A stretch of DNA of 8,452 bases from Pseudomonadota bacterium (GTDB lineage Bacteria; Chloroflexota; Ktedonobacteria; Ktedonobacterales; JACDGC01). The notes beneath the pieces are model-generated. The model ran no database searches and was not told the DNA's origin. It worked only from the letters and a program-made list of their open reading frames with translations. The stretch is from contig JAJPKG010000449.1 in the NCBI GenBank assembly GCA_021323815.1, positions 1 through 8,452 on the forward strand. The letters run 5' to 3'. How positions within the stretch are numbered: the stretch's first letter is position 1; every line of letters starts with the position of its first letter. A program made the translations under genes and the position numbers. Below are positions 1 to 6,794 of this stretch, one piece after another.

Positions 1-675
1 CTGGCCGAACAGCCATTGCAAGCGGCAATTCAGCGCAATCCCTCTGATGGCCCAGCATATCTATACCTGGCATGGGCGCGGTGGACCCTGGGCGATATCT
101 CCGGCGCGCGGACAGCCTTGCAGCACGTGGAACGCCCCGGCACATTGGATGAGATGGTAATCGGGCTGCAAGCCTTGCTGCGAGCGCAAAAAGGCGACGC
201 TGCCGGCGCGCTGCAACAATTAGACGCATGGGGCGCGCATCACGCGCTTTCACCCGCGTTGTGGGGCATCCAGGCGCAGATTGCATGGCAGGCGGGTGAT
301 ATAGCACAGGAAGAGGCGGCGCGATGGCACCTCGCCACCACCCTTGCACTGCCGGATCGCTCAGCCGCCGTGCTGGCCCTCGCGGATTTCTATGAGCGCA
401 CACGGCTGGGGCGCGACGACGGGCACGCAGCATGGACTTTCGCGCAACTACGCCTGCCGGCAACGAATAACCCTCAGGCGGCAGATCTGCTGGCGCAATG
501 GGACTGGCAATCCGGCGATATTGCCGGCGCGCTGGCATGGGCGCAACACGCTGTCGCCCTCAAGCCGGAGTTTGTGGCGGCGCATGTGCATCTGGCTGCG
601 TGGGAAGCCCAACTCGGCGACACCACCGCTGCTTCCCTGGAAGCCGGGCGTGTGGCGGATCTCACCGGCGGGTGA
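1..675 (+). CDS. TPR-like helical repeat protein, C-terminal part (5' truncated)
   Basis: The frame is open from base 1 with no convincing start inside the window, so the gene begins upstream; 224 residues plus a TGA stop are visible. The protein is rich in Ala, Leu and Trp and consists of paired amphipathic helices with TPR character. Segments of the type 'NPSDGPAYLYLAWARWTLGD', 'ALWGIQAQIAWQAGD' and 'AVALKPEFVAAHVHLAAWEA' show the small/large residue spacing and the NP or KP helix boundary typical of tetratricopeptide repeats. No catalytic motif or membrane segment is seen in this part. TPR arrays are protein-interaction scaffolds; in bacteria they are often the C-terminal part of larger membrane or secretion proteins, and the missing N-terminus could carry any such domain. 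The only downstream gene on its side is a tRNA on the opposite strand. The TPR call is fairly secure; the function is unknown. Confidence 0.75.
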   Translation: MAEQPLQAAIQRNPSDGPAYLYLAWARWTLGDISGARTALQHVERPGTLDEMVIGLQALLRAQKGDAAGALQQLDAWGAHHALSPALWGIQAQIAWQAGDIAQEEAARWHLATTLALPDRSAAVLALADFYERTRLGRDDGHAAWTFAQLRLPATNNPQAADLLAQWDWQSGDIAGALAWAQHAVALKPEFVAAHVHLAAWEAQLGDTTAASLEAGRVADLTGG

Positions 676-769
676 GCAAGCCGCCAGCAGGTCACTATGG
701 CGCGTCACTTCGGAGGGAAAGCGGCTGTTCTTCAGCCGTGTGGAAATGGTGGAAATCTCGTTGCCAAGA

Positions 770-805
770 CAAAGAAAAATCCTCAGGTCCAATAACCTGA
801 GGATT
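770..805 (-). terminator. Intrinsic terminator of tRNA-Gly
   Basis: A perfect 11-bp inverted repeat has arms at 778-788 and 795-805 with a 6-base loop. Read on the minus strand it is followed by a T-rich run (TTTTTCTTTG), the classic rho-independent arrangement. The stem begins on the last A of the tRNA's encoded CCA end, so there is no trailer between the mature 3' end and the terminator. Confidence 0.85.
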
Positions 806-878
806 GGTGCGCCGAGCGGGAATTGAACCCGCGACTCAGCCTTGGCAAGGCCGTGTTTTACCTCTAAACTATCAGCGC
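805..878 (-). tRNA. tRNA-Gly (anticodon GCC), CCA encoded
   Basis: Read on the minus strand, this 74-nt sequence folds into a full cloverleaf. The acceptor stem GCGCTGA/TCGGCGC has 7 pairs including one G-U. The D arm is GTTT-AGAGGTA-AAAC. The anticodon arm is CGGCC-TTGCCAA-GGCTG, placing anticodon GCC at 844-846. The variable loop is 4 nt, and the T arm is GCGGG-TTCAATT-CCCGC. Discriminator A is followed by a genomically encoded CCA (805-807). GCC reads glycine codons GGC and GGU. It is a single-gene unit with its own promoter and terminator. Confidence 0.96.
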
Positions 879-899
879 GCTTCTTTGTGCTACGTGACT

Positions 900-929
900 A
901 TTATACACACATCACCTGAGCGATGTCAA
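900..929 (-). promoter_or_regulatory. Sigma-70-type promoter of tRNA-Gly
   Basis: On the minus strand a perfect -35 box TTGACA (924-929) and a perfect -10 box TATAAT (900-905) are separated by 18 bp. They lie 22 bases upstream of the mature tRNA 5' end. The -35 box sits 3 bp beyond the stop codon of the preceding nuclease gene, so the tRNA is transcribed independently of that gene or in addition to read-through from it. Confidence 0.85.
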
Positions 930-931
930 GC

Positions 932-1585
932 CTACCATTCGTATCGTTTCATCTCGAAATCGATTCGCGCGATCACCTTGCGTGAATTTAGGTTATGCAT
1001 CTCTGCATAGAGGTAAGCAGCGGCACGTTCGAGGACAGCAGTTTTTTCCTGTGCATGTCCAATCAGTGTATTACAACGGCTGCAAAGTAATCCTCGTACT
1101 TGGCCTGTTGCATGGTCATGATCAACATGCAGAGGATTCTTTGGACTTGGCATTCCACAAATGGCACACGCTTTACCTTGTTCTTGATACAAAGCTTCAT
1201 AGGCATCAGGAGATAATCCATACAGTCGCTCAACCTCTGCTTCTCTGATTTTATGCCACTTACTTCTTTGTCGTACCGCTTCTCCTTTTGCCTTACATTC
1301 TCGACAACGCGGATCTAATCCCCATTTACCAGTTCTTAGTTTATAGAACTCTGTCAATGGCTTCTCTTGTTTGCACCGAACACAGACTTTTGTCGTGACA
1401 CCCGGCGGCAAAGGTTCATATTTGCGTTTACTCTCCCATGCGCGCTTGTATTGATTTTGACATACTTTGCAAGATTTTCTTGGACGATACATGAGTTCGG
1501 GATTTTGCGTATGGATAACGAAATTATCCAGGGTACGCCATTCTTTACACCGAGAACAAAAGATACGCTCTTCACCGGATGTCAT
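932..1585 (-). CDS. Endonuclease VII-like (His-Me/HNH) zinc-binding nuclease, copy 1
   Basis: The protein has 217 residues. Its C-terminal half carries the recombination endonuclease VII signature (the T4 gp49 family, Holliday-junction and branched-DNA resolvases). Zinc pairs C140-x2-C143 and C168-x2-C171 flank the catalytic motif LHVDHDH (D155, H156, H158), followed by VRGLLC and N172, matching the D/H/H/N active site of that family. N-terminally there are two further CxxC...CxxC modules (C10/C13 with C39/C42, and C68/C71 with C94/C97) that resemble each other and may bind DNA. The start is supported by a GGAGG ribosome site 10 bases upstream. It lies 76 bp downstream of a closely related paralogue on the same strand, probably in one transcript. 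The gene is much more AT-rich than neighbouring housekeeping-type genes, which fits transfer. Family call is strong; the biological role (mobile-element nuclease, defence, or domesticated resolvase) is open. Confidence 0.85.
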   Translation of the reverse strand: MTSGEERIFCSRCKEWRTLDNFVIHTQNPELMYRPRKSCKVCQNQYKRAWESKRKYEPLPPGVTTKVCVRCKQEKPLTEFYKLRTGKWGLDPRCRECKAKGEAVRQRSKWHKIREAEVERLYGLSPDAYEALYQEQGKACAICGMPSPKNPLHVDHDHATGQVRGLLCSRCNTLIGHAQEKTAVLERAAAYLYAEMHNLNSRKVIARIDFEMKRYEW

Positions 1586-1661
1586 GGCAACAGTTCCTCC
1601 CCCTTGTTAGAAATCAAATTCTTTCTCTATCATAACCACACGGTGTTCTTTGCACTGTCTA

Positions 1662-2330
1662 TCACTCATGACGTTTCACCTCATAATGAACCGTTGCAGT
1701 TACAGATAAGAAATCCAGATTATGAGCTTTGGCAAAAAGATAGACTGCGGCTCGCTCTAGGATGATGATTTTCTCTCGCGCTAACCCAATCAGCACATTA
1801 CAAGAATGGCAAAGCAACCCCCGCACCATTCCCGTTTGATGATTGTGATCAATATGCAGTGCCAGCATATCCCTTGGAGTGCCGCAGATTGCACAGGCTT
1901 TATTCTGTGCATTATAAAGAGCTTGCCATTCCTCCAACGAAATCTTATAGGTGATCATCGCTCGATGTTCTCTACTCGTTCGCTCCCGCCGTCGTTGTCG
2001 CGCTTCTTCTCCTGTTGCTTTACATTCCCGGCAACGAGGATCGAGTCCCCATTTAGCCGTCTTATGCTTATAATATTCTGATAAAGGCTTTTCTTCGCCG
2101 CAGCGCACACACACCTTTGTTGTGACACCTCGCGGCACCGGCTCTGGTTGGTGGCGATTAGCCTCCCATTCGCGCTGCTTCTGCCGCTGACACACCAGGC
2201 AGGTTGCGCGGGGGCGATACAGAATGGCGGGATCAACCAGTTCAGGATTCACCAGCTTGATGCGGAACTGCGTGATAGACCGATATTCGTTGCAGCGTAA
2301 ACACAGGATCAGCTTCTCATCAGTTGCCAT
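1662..2330 (-). CDS. Endonuclease VII-like (His-Me/HNH) zinc-binding nuclease, copy 2
   Basis: The protein is 222 residues long when started at the ATG of MATDEK. A strong AGGAGGG ribosome site (2337-2343) lies 6 bases upstream of that ATG. A longer in-frame start at 2435 exists, but it would run through the predicted promoter, so I reject it. Architecture equals copy 1: zinc modules C10/C13 with C44/C47 and C74/C77 with C100/C103, then the endonuclease VII core C146/C149, LHIDHNH (D161, H162, H164), VRGLLC (C174/C177) and N178. The third residue of DHDH is Asn here, but the residues equivalent to the T4 catalytic D, H, H and N are kept. Similarity to copy 1 runs the whole length and is very high in stretches such as GVTTKVCVRC and KWGLDPRCRECKA, so this is a tandem duplication. 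It is AT-rich relative to the flanks. It is probably the first gene of a two-gene transcript. Confidence 0.85.
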   Translation of the reverse strand: MATDEKLILCLRCNEYRSITQFRIKLVNPELVDPAILYRPRATCLVCQRQKQREWEANRHQPEPVPRGVTTKVCVRCGEEKPLSEYYKHKTAKWGLDPRCRECKATGEEARQRRRERTSREHRAMITYKISLEEWQALYNAQNKACAICGTPRDMLALHIDHNHQTGMVRGLLCHSCNVLIGLAREKIIILERAAVYLFAKAHNLDFLSVTATVHYEVKRHE

Positions 2331-2370
2331 GACGGTCCCTCCTGCATAGAACAAAATATCGCTATCGCCT

Positions 2371-2398
2371 ATTATCAGCATGCGGCAGACGTTGTCAA
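2371..2398 (-). promoter_or_regulatory. Predicted promoter of the endonuclease VII-like gene pair
   Basis: On the minus strand TTGACA (2393-2398) and GATAAT (2371-2376) are separated by 16 bp, about 40 bases upstream of the MATDEK start. This gives a leader of roughly 30 nt that includes the strong AGGAGGG site. No comparably good promoter is visible in the 76-bp gap before copy 1, so co-transcription is likely. Confidence 0.6.
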
Positions 2399-2494
2399 GA
2401 GAGATGTTCGTCATTGTCGGCAGCTTGCCTGGCATGGCGCGTTATGATCTGTGATGAGATCAGCACAAGCGACATTCCAACCGAGGTTCATTCC

Positions 2495-3595
2495 ATGCAT
2501 CGCATTGCACGATATATCATTACCCTGCTCAGCCTGGGTACGTTGCTGGCCCTGGCGGCATGCGGCGTGCCAGGGATGGTGCCGCAGGGGCACGCGCTGC
2601 CTGCCGCCGCGCCGACGGCCACGCCCGCGCCGCTGCCCCCTTTGCGCCTGCCCCAGGACGAAGCGCCCCACACCGACATGACCGAGTGGTGGTATTACAC
2701 CGGCCATTTTCGCGGCACCGACGCCGACGGCGCACAGCATCAATATGGCTTCGAGCTGACGTTCTTCCAGGTGTTGCGCGGCAACGTCGCCCCCATCTAC
2801 ATCGGGCATTACGCCGTCTCGGATCTCACGCGCGGGCAGTTCCACTATGACCAGCGTGTCTTGCCTGAGCCAAACGCCGTGCTGCCGAACGGCACCACCA
2901 CCAGCGGCTTCCATCTGGCCATCAATGATTGGACGATGCGCGGCCTCAACGGATACGATCACCTCGTTGCCAGCGAGCCGGACTACGCCATTGACCTGGA
3001 TCTCGTCAGCCAGAAACCACCTGCCCTGCACAACGGCAACGGCCTCATCACCTATGGCATCGGCGGCTTCTCATATTACTACTCGCGCACGCACATGGTC
3101 GTCAGCGGCACCATTCGGGATCACGGGGTGACCATTCCCGTCAGCGGCCTAGCGTGGATGGATCATCAATGGGGCAACTTCATTCCCACCGCCGGCGGTG
3201 GCTGGGATTGGTTCAGCCTGCAACTGAGCAACGACGTGGAATATATGATCTATCGCCTGCGCGACACACAAGGCCACATCCTTGCCACCGTCGGCTCGCG
3301 CATCGATGCGCAGGGCATCACCACCGAGGTTCCCGGCAGCCGGATCAACGAACAACCCATCGGTTCGTGGACCAGTCCTATCACTCATATCACCTATCCC
3401 GCCGGCTGGCGACTGACCTTGCCCAACGGCACGCTCACGGTGACGCCGGAGCTTGCTGATCAAGAATTGGTGACAACCAACACCACCGGCAACACCTATT
3501 GGGAGGGCGCGTGCAGCATCAGTGGCACCCTCGACGGCCAATCCCTCAGCGGCCAGGGCTACACCGAATTGACGGGCTATGGCGCGGGGCAATGA
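2495..3595 (+). CDS. Secreted lipoprotein with CrtC/AttH-type lipocalin-like domain
   Basis: The protein has 366 residues from the ATG of MHRIARY. I chose this start because it gives a lipoprotein signal peptide: basic N-terminus, hydrophobic core, and lipobox ALAAC with lipidated Cys23. A GAGG ribosome site lies 8 bases upstream. A longer in-frame start at 2414 would bury the signal. A Pro/Ala-rich linker (residues 26-53) leads to the domain. Diagnostic motifs are EWWYYTGHF (64-72), WMDHQWG (221-227), GWDWFSLQL (about 236-244), YWEGAC (335-340) and a terminal GQGYTELTGYG, typical of the CrtC/AttH family (hydroxyneurosporene/carotenoid 1,2-hydratase-like, two lipocalin-like halves). CrtC hydrates carotenoid end groups, but most lipoprotein members are uncharacterised and no carotenoid genes are nearby, so the substrate is unknown. 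The gene stands alone on its strand and its stop abuts that of the convergent STAND gene. Confidence 0.85.
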   Translation: MHRIARYIITLLSLGTLLALAACGVPGMVPQGHALPAAAPTATPAPLPPLRLPQDEAPHTDMTEWWYYTGHFRGTDADGAQHQYGFELTFFQVLRGNVAPIYIGHYAVSDLTRGQFHYDQRVLPEPNAVLPNGTTTSGFHLAINDWTMRGLNGYDHLVASEPDYAIDLDLVSQKPPALHNGNGLITYGIGGFSYYYSRTHMVVSGTIRDHGVTIPVSGLAWMDHQWGNFIPTAGGGWDWFSLQLSNDVEYMIYRLRDTQGHILATVGSRIDAQGITTEVPGSRINEQPIGSWTSPITHITYPAGWRLTLPNGTLTVTPELADQELVTTNTTGNTYWEGACSISGTLDGQSLSGQGYTELTGYGAGQ

Positions 3596-5230
3596 TCAGC
3601 CGTTCTTCGCTGCTGCTTTGCTCGCTTCCAGCGCGGTTTCCAGCCAGCCGATGCGCTCGTCGCCGGCGCTGAGCAGGGCCAGGCGCAGGGCGGCATCGCC
3701 CAGGCGGGCGTTAGCGTTAGCCAGATCCATTTCCGGTGCGTGGTTGCGGCGATAGGCATCCAGCGCGGCGCGAAAGCAGGTGGCGGCATGCAGCAGATTG
3801 GCGTTCGTCTCGCCCGGCTGGCCGGCGAACGCCGTTCCCAGGCCAACCAGACCATCGGCGTCGCGGTGACGGATGAAGCTCGCTTCCAGGCGCGGCCAGT
3901 CCTGCGCCAGATCCGCTCCCGGCGCGGGATAGTCCGGCACGGCGCGTTCCAGATAGACATCCGCCACCGGCTCCAGATCCGGATCATCCGGCGCGGAGCC
4001 GGATTCCAGGCGCGCGAAGCCTTCTTTCACCAGCGCGTCGCGCGCCGCCAACCATTGTCCCTCGGCCACGCCGAAAAGATCTTCCGCGGTCGCGCTCACC
4101 CGCGACGAGGGATAGTTGAAGATGCCCGCCGAGCGCAGCAGTTTCATCGCGTGCAACACGCCCCGCGCGCTTTGCGGCAGCGCAGGGAAACGCTGGTCGC
4201 GCATGCGCTGCACCCCCAGCAACAGCGATCCCGGCGTCTGGTCGAATTGGTCCAGATGCGTTTCCACCCCGGCTTCTTGCAGATCTTCCGCTAGCTCGCC
4301 CGCTTCAGCGCGGCTGATATCGGCCAAGCGGATCGATTGCAGGCGTTCCAACAGACGTTCCAGGCTGGCATGAGTGCGCTGCTCATCCGTCCCATCGCGG
4401 CAGGTCGCCACCACCACCAGCCGCGCGCCAACGGCGGTGAACCGGCGCGGCAAATCGTTGAGCAGGGGCGCTTCGCTGGGGTTGGCATATTCGTGCAGGT
4501 CGTCCAGCCATACGACGATCTTGCGCCCGCGCTCGCGGGCGAAATCAAAGGGATATTCGGGATCATTGGGCCAGCGCACGAAGATCCAGTCGTGCAGCGT
4601 GGCGCGGAGAGCTTCCCAGGCAAAGCGTGTCTTGCCGGCGGTCGGTCGCCCAAAGACGCAGATCCCCAAAATCTGTTGCGACGAGGGATTGAACTGATGG
4701 GCGGCGCGCAAGAGCATGGTGCGGGCCAGCGCGTCAGCATCAGCTCCCGTTTCCGCCTCGCGGCGCGGCAGATAGATCCCTTCAACGTAGCGCGGCACGT
4801 AATCATGCGGATTCAGCCGGTCCACTCGCTCCAACACATATTCCGCCGTCAGGTTATCCAGCGGGGGCGCGGCGCGCAACGCCCGGTCAGCGGCGTAAGC
4901 CAGCGCGGCGATCATAAGCAGCAGCGCCACAAGCAACAGGGTCTGACCCGGATGCGCCAGCACCAGCCGCGTGATTGCCCATCGTTGTGGCGGGGGAAAG
5001 CCTGCCGTGCCGAGCACGATCAACGACACAACGACGGTGATGATGATGCCGCCGATGACGACCGATCCCCATGCCCAGCGCAGCGCCCGCCATACGGCTG
5101 CCAGCGCGGCAATCACCGGCCCCCACACGGGATGGCGCAGATGCACCTCTGCGCGCCACGCTCGCCGCAGGGCGCTGCCAGCCTCATGCGCCCGGTCGCG
5201 CAAGGCCACCCAGCCTGCCGTGCCGCGCAT
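3596..5230 (-). CDS. Membrane-anchored STAND-type P-loop NTPase with short TPR-like tail
   Basis: The protein has 544 residues when started at the ATG at 5230, which has an SD-like GGTGGTGA 5 bases upstream. An ATG at 5254 would add 8 residues but lacks an SD and lies against a palindromic repeat. A basic, Trp-rich N-terminus is followed by two membrane helices (about 54-78 and 97-114), and the bulk is then probably cytoplasmic. The NTPase core shows Walker A GRPTAGKT (194-201), Walker B IVVWLDD (238-244) and a sensor-like VVVATCRDG (about 272-280). A likely winged-helix region follows. The last part (about 478-537) resembles one to two TPRs of the 'AALDAYRRN...LANANARLGDAAL' type. The order NTPase, winged helix, helical repeats fits bacterial STAND proteins, many of which act as sensors in conflict or signalling systems. 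No effector domain is recognisable, and the TPR tail is short for the class. The P-loop assignment is strong; the role is inference. Confidence 0.8.
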   Translation of the reverse strand: MRGTAGWVALRDRAHEAGSALRRAWRAEVHLRHPVWGPVIAALAAVWRALRWAWGSVVIGGIIITVVVSLIVLGTAGFPPPQRWAITRLVLAHPGQTLLLVALLLMIAALAYAADRALRAAPPLDNLTAEYVLERVDRLNPHDYVPRYVEGIYLPRREAETGADADALARTMLLRAAHQFNPSSQQILGICVFGRPTAGKTRFAWEALRATLHDWIFVRWPNDPEYPFDFARERGRKIVVWLDDLHEYANPSEAPLLNDLPRRFTAVGARLVVVATCRDGTDEQRTHASLERLLERLQSIRLADISRAEAGELAEDLQEAGVETHLDQFDQTPGSLLLGVQRMRDQRFPALPQSARGVLHAMKLLRSAGIFNYPSSRVSATAEDLFGVAEGQWLAARDALVKEGFARLESGSAPDDPDLEPVADVYLERAVPDYPAPGADLAQDWPRLEASFIRHRDADGLVGLGTAFAGQPGETNANLLHAATCFRAALDAYRRNHAPEMDLANANARLGDAALRLALLSAGDERIGWLETALEASKAAAKNG

Positions 5231-5255
5231 CAATCTCACCACCCTTCGAGGCATT

Positions 5256-5311
5256 TGGCGGGCGCGGCATGCCAGCGCCCCTACGGAATGAATCGGGCAG
5301 GCATGCCAGCG
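5256..5311. repeat. Palindromic GGCATGCC-centred repeat, two copies
   Basis: The 12-base word GGCATGCCAGCG occurs at 5266-5277 and again at 5300-5311, a 34-bp period. The first copy lies within a GC-rich hairpin, with GGGCGC (5260-5265) pairing to GCGCCC (5275-5280). On the minus strand it is preceded by CGTAGGGGCG (5276-5285), a style I associate with dispersed palindromic repeats in Chloroflexota genomes. The second copy keeps the centre but has degenerate arms. It lies just upstream of the STAND gene start, so it could be a dispersed repeat or a regulatory site. Confidence 0.45.
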
Positions 5312-5346
5312 ACCTTCAATGAAAATCGGTCTCTATGCAGCATACC

Positions 5347-5376
5347 ATGACAGGTGGTCCCAAAATAGCGGATAAT
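5347..5376 (+). promoter_or_regulatory. Predicted promoter of the MFS gene
   Basis: ATGACA (5347-5352, one mismatch to consensus) and GATAAT (5371-5376, one mismatch) are separated by 18 bp. They would start a transcript near 5383 with a leader of about 64 nt before the ATG at 5447. A 7-bp inverted repeat, TTGACCG (5381-5387) with CGGTCAA (5401-5407), overlaps the predicted start site and could be an operator. Moderate evidence only. Confidence 0.45.
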
Positions 5377-5446
5377 ATGCTTGACCGTATCGCTTCATTC
5401 CGGTCAATGAGGCCGATGCGGCATACGCAGCAATGGAGCATCTTCA

Positions 5447-6763
5447 ATGGACGTACCGGTTGATCCCCCCGCCGCTGTCGCTGTTCCCTCACCGCCGATG
5501 CGCAAGCTGCCACTGGGCGCGCTGATCGGTACCAGCATCTATATGCTGGGGGCGAACGCGCTGTGGCTCTCATTCAACTCCATCATTCTGCCGGCGCAGA
5601 TCGAAAGCGTCACCTCGCCCGCCAGCAAAGATCTCTATCTGGGGCTGACCGAAGGCGTGGGCATCGGCGTGGCCATCATCGTCAACATCATCGCGGGCAT
5701 CATCAGCGATCATTTCACCACGCAGCGGTTCGGGCGACGCGCGCCCATCATGCTCATCGGCGCGCTGCTGACCGTGCCGTTTCTGTTGCTGGGCGTCTTT
5801 TTCCCGGTAACGCTGCCTCTGGCCTTCGCATCCTATGTCGGCATGCAAATGCTTTCCAATATCTCGGCCAGCGCGTTTCAGCCCATCCTGGCGGATTTTA
5901 TCCCCGAAAGCCAGCACGGCATCAGCGCCGGTTTGCAGGGACTTTTCACCATCATAGGCTCGGCGCTGGGATTCGTGGTCATCGACGTGCTGCTGAGCCA
6001 TGAGCAGTTGGGGATGGCGCTGATCGTGCTGGCGGTGATGTTCGTCGGCACCACCATTATCAACGTGCTGGCGATGCGGCCCTATGACAAAACCGACATG
6101 CCCATCACGCCCATTCACCTGTTCGCGGCGTTGCGCCATATGTTTCGCCTGCGCCCCCTGCGCGGCGGCTTCTATTGGTTCATCTTCGGCTCATTCCTCA
6201 TTTATATGGGGCTGTCGAACTTCCAGACCTATAACCTCTATTATCTGGAAGCCGTGCTGGGGCAAAATCAATCCCAGGCGTTGATCTCGCAGGGAACGTT
6301 TGGGGCCGTTGCGCTGCTGGTGAGCGTGGTTTTCGCCGTCGGGGGTGGTCTGCTGTCAGATCACATCGGGCGGCGCGATCTGATCATTGGCGCGGTCATC
6401 ATGGCAACGCTGATGTGCCTGACCTTCCCCGCCGTGCCGCAACTCGGCACCTTCAGCCCGTTCGGGGACTATCCCATCTTCCTGGTGGTGGCGTCGATCT
6501 ATGCTTCATCCATCGCCGTCGTGCAAAGCGTGGATACAGCACTGGTGGGCGATCTGGTGCCGCTGGATGAAGCCGGCAAGTATATGGCCTTCGCCAATCT
6601 GGCGACGGGCGTTGCCAACGCCGCCGCGCCGCCGATTTTCGGCTTCATCCTCTACATTCAGGGCGCGCCGACGACAGCCAGTTTCACGGCCTTTTTCCTG
6701 ATCACCGCGTTGTTGCTGATCCTCAGCGTGGTGGTCATCGCCGGCAAAGTGGCGCGGAGGTAG
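5447..6763 (+). CDS. MFS transporter, 12 predicted TM helices
   Basis: The protein has 438 residues. GGAG at 5435-5438, 8 bases upstream, supports this ATG. A short Pro-rich N-terminus is followed by about twelve hydrophobic segments in two halves. The first half has an MFS motif-A loop between TM2 and TM3 (GIISDH...FGRRAP, about residues 84-100). The second half has its counterpart GGGLLSDHIGRR (about 299-310). The sequence LADFIPESQHGISAGLQGL after TM4 resembles the sugar and GPH/SLC45-like branch of MFS (ADxxPxxxxGxxxGLQG), but the substrate cannot be read from the sequence. It is an integral cytoplasmic-membrane secondary transporter driven by ion gradients, as in the family generally. 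It is convergent with the ArsR-type regulator 31 bp downstream, and no clear terminator lies between them. Family call is secure. Confidence 0.9.
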   Translation: MDVPVDPPAAVAVPSPPMRKLPLGALIGTSIYMLGANALWLSFNSIILPAQIESVTSPASKDLYLGLTEGVGIGVAIIVNIIAGIISDHFTTQRFGRRAPIMLIGALLTVPFLLLGVFFPVTLPLAFASYVGMQMLSNISASAFQPILADFIPESQHGISAGLQGLFTIIGSALGFVVIDVLLSHEQLGMALIVLAVMFVGTTIINVLAMRPYDKTDMPITPIHLFAALRHMFRLRPLRGGFYWFIFGSFLIYMGLSNFQTYNLYYLEAVLGQNQSQALISQGTFGAVALLVSVVFAVGGGLLSDHIGRRDLIIGAVIMATLMCLTFPAVPQLGTFSPFGDYPIFLVVASIYASSIAVVQSVDTALVGDLVPLDEAGKYMAFANLATGVANAAAPPIFGFILYIQGAPTTASFTAFFLITALLLILSVVVIAGKVARR

Positions 6764-6794
6764 CGCCCCCACGCCGAACAGGGCACAGTGTATG

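Noticed and set aside
722..738. Hairpin CGGCTG/CAGCCG downstream of the TPR-like gene as its terminator
   Set aside because: The stem is only 6 bp and no T-run follows on the plus strand, so I could not support it as an intrinsic terminator.
1586..1661. Separate promoter for the first nuclease copy
   Set aside because: TAGACA and TATGAT on the minus strand are 21 bp apart, too far for a good sigma-70 promoter; co-transcription with copy 2 is simpler.
2331..2435. In-frame N-terminal extension of the second nuclease starting at 2435
   Set aside because: It would run across the predicted TTGACA/GATAAT promoter and has no counterpart in the paralogue, whereas the ATG at 2330 has a strong ribosome site.
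2414..2494. Longer start for the CrtC-like lipoprotein
   Set aside because: The extension is polar and would place the lipoprotein signal peptide internally; the ATG at 2495 gives a proper signal sequence.
4337..5350. 337-codon open frame on the plus strand opposite the STAND gene
   Set aside because: It is rich in Arg, Gln, His and Pro with no domain character, typical of an antisense shadow of a GC-rich gene; the minus frame has Walker motifs and TM segments.
5570..6139. 189-codon open frame on the minus strand inside the MFS gene
   Set aside because: Low-complexity Asp/His/Arg/Gln composition and no ribosome site; a shadow of the transporter frame.
6764..6794. Possible bidirectional terminator between the MFS gene and the ArsR-type gene
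   Set aside because: No inverted repeat with a T-run is visible in the 31-bp gap.
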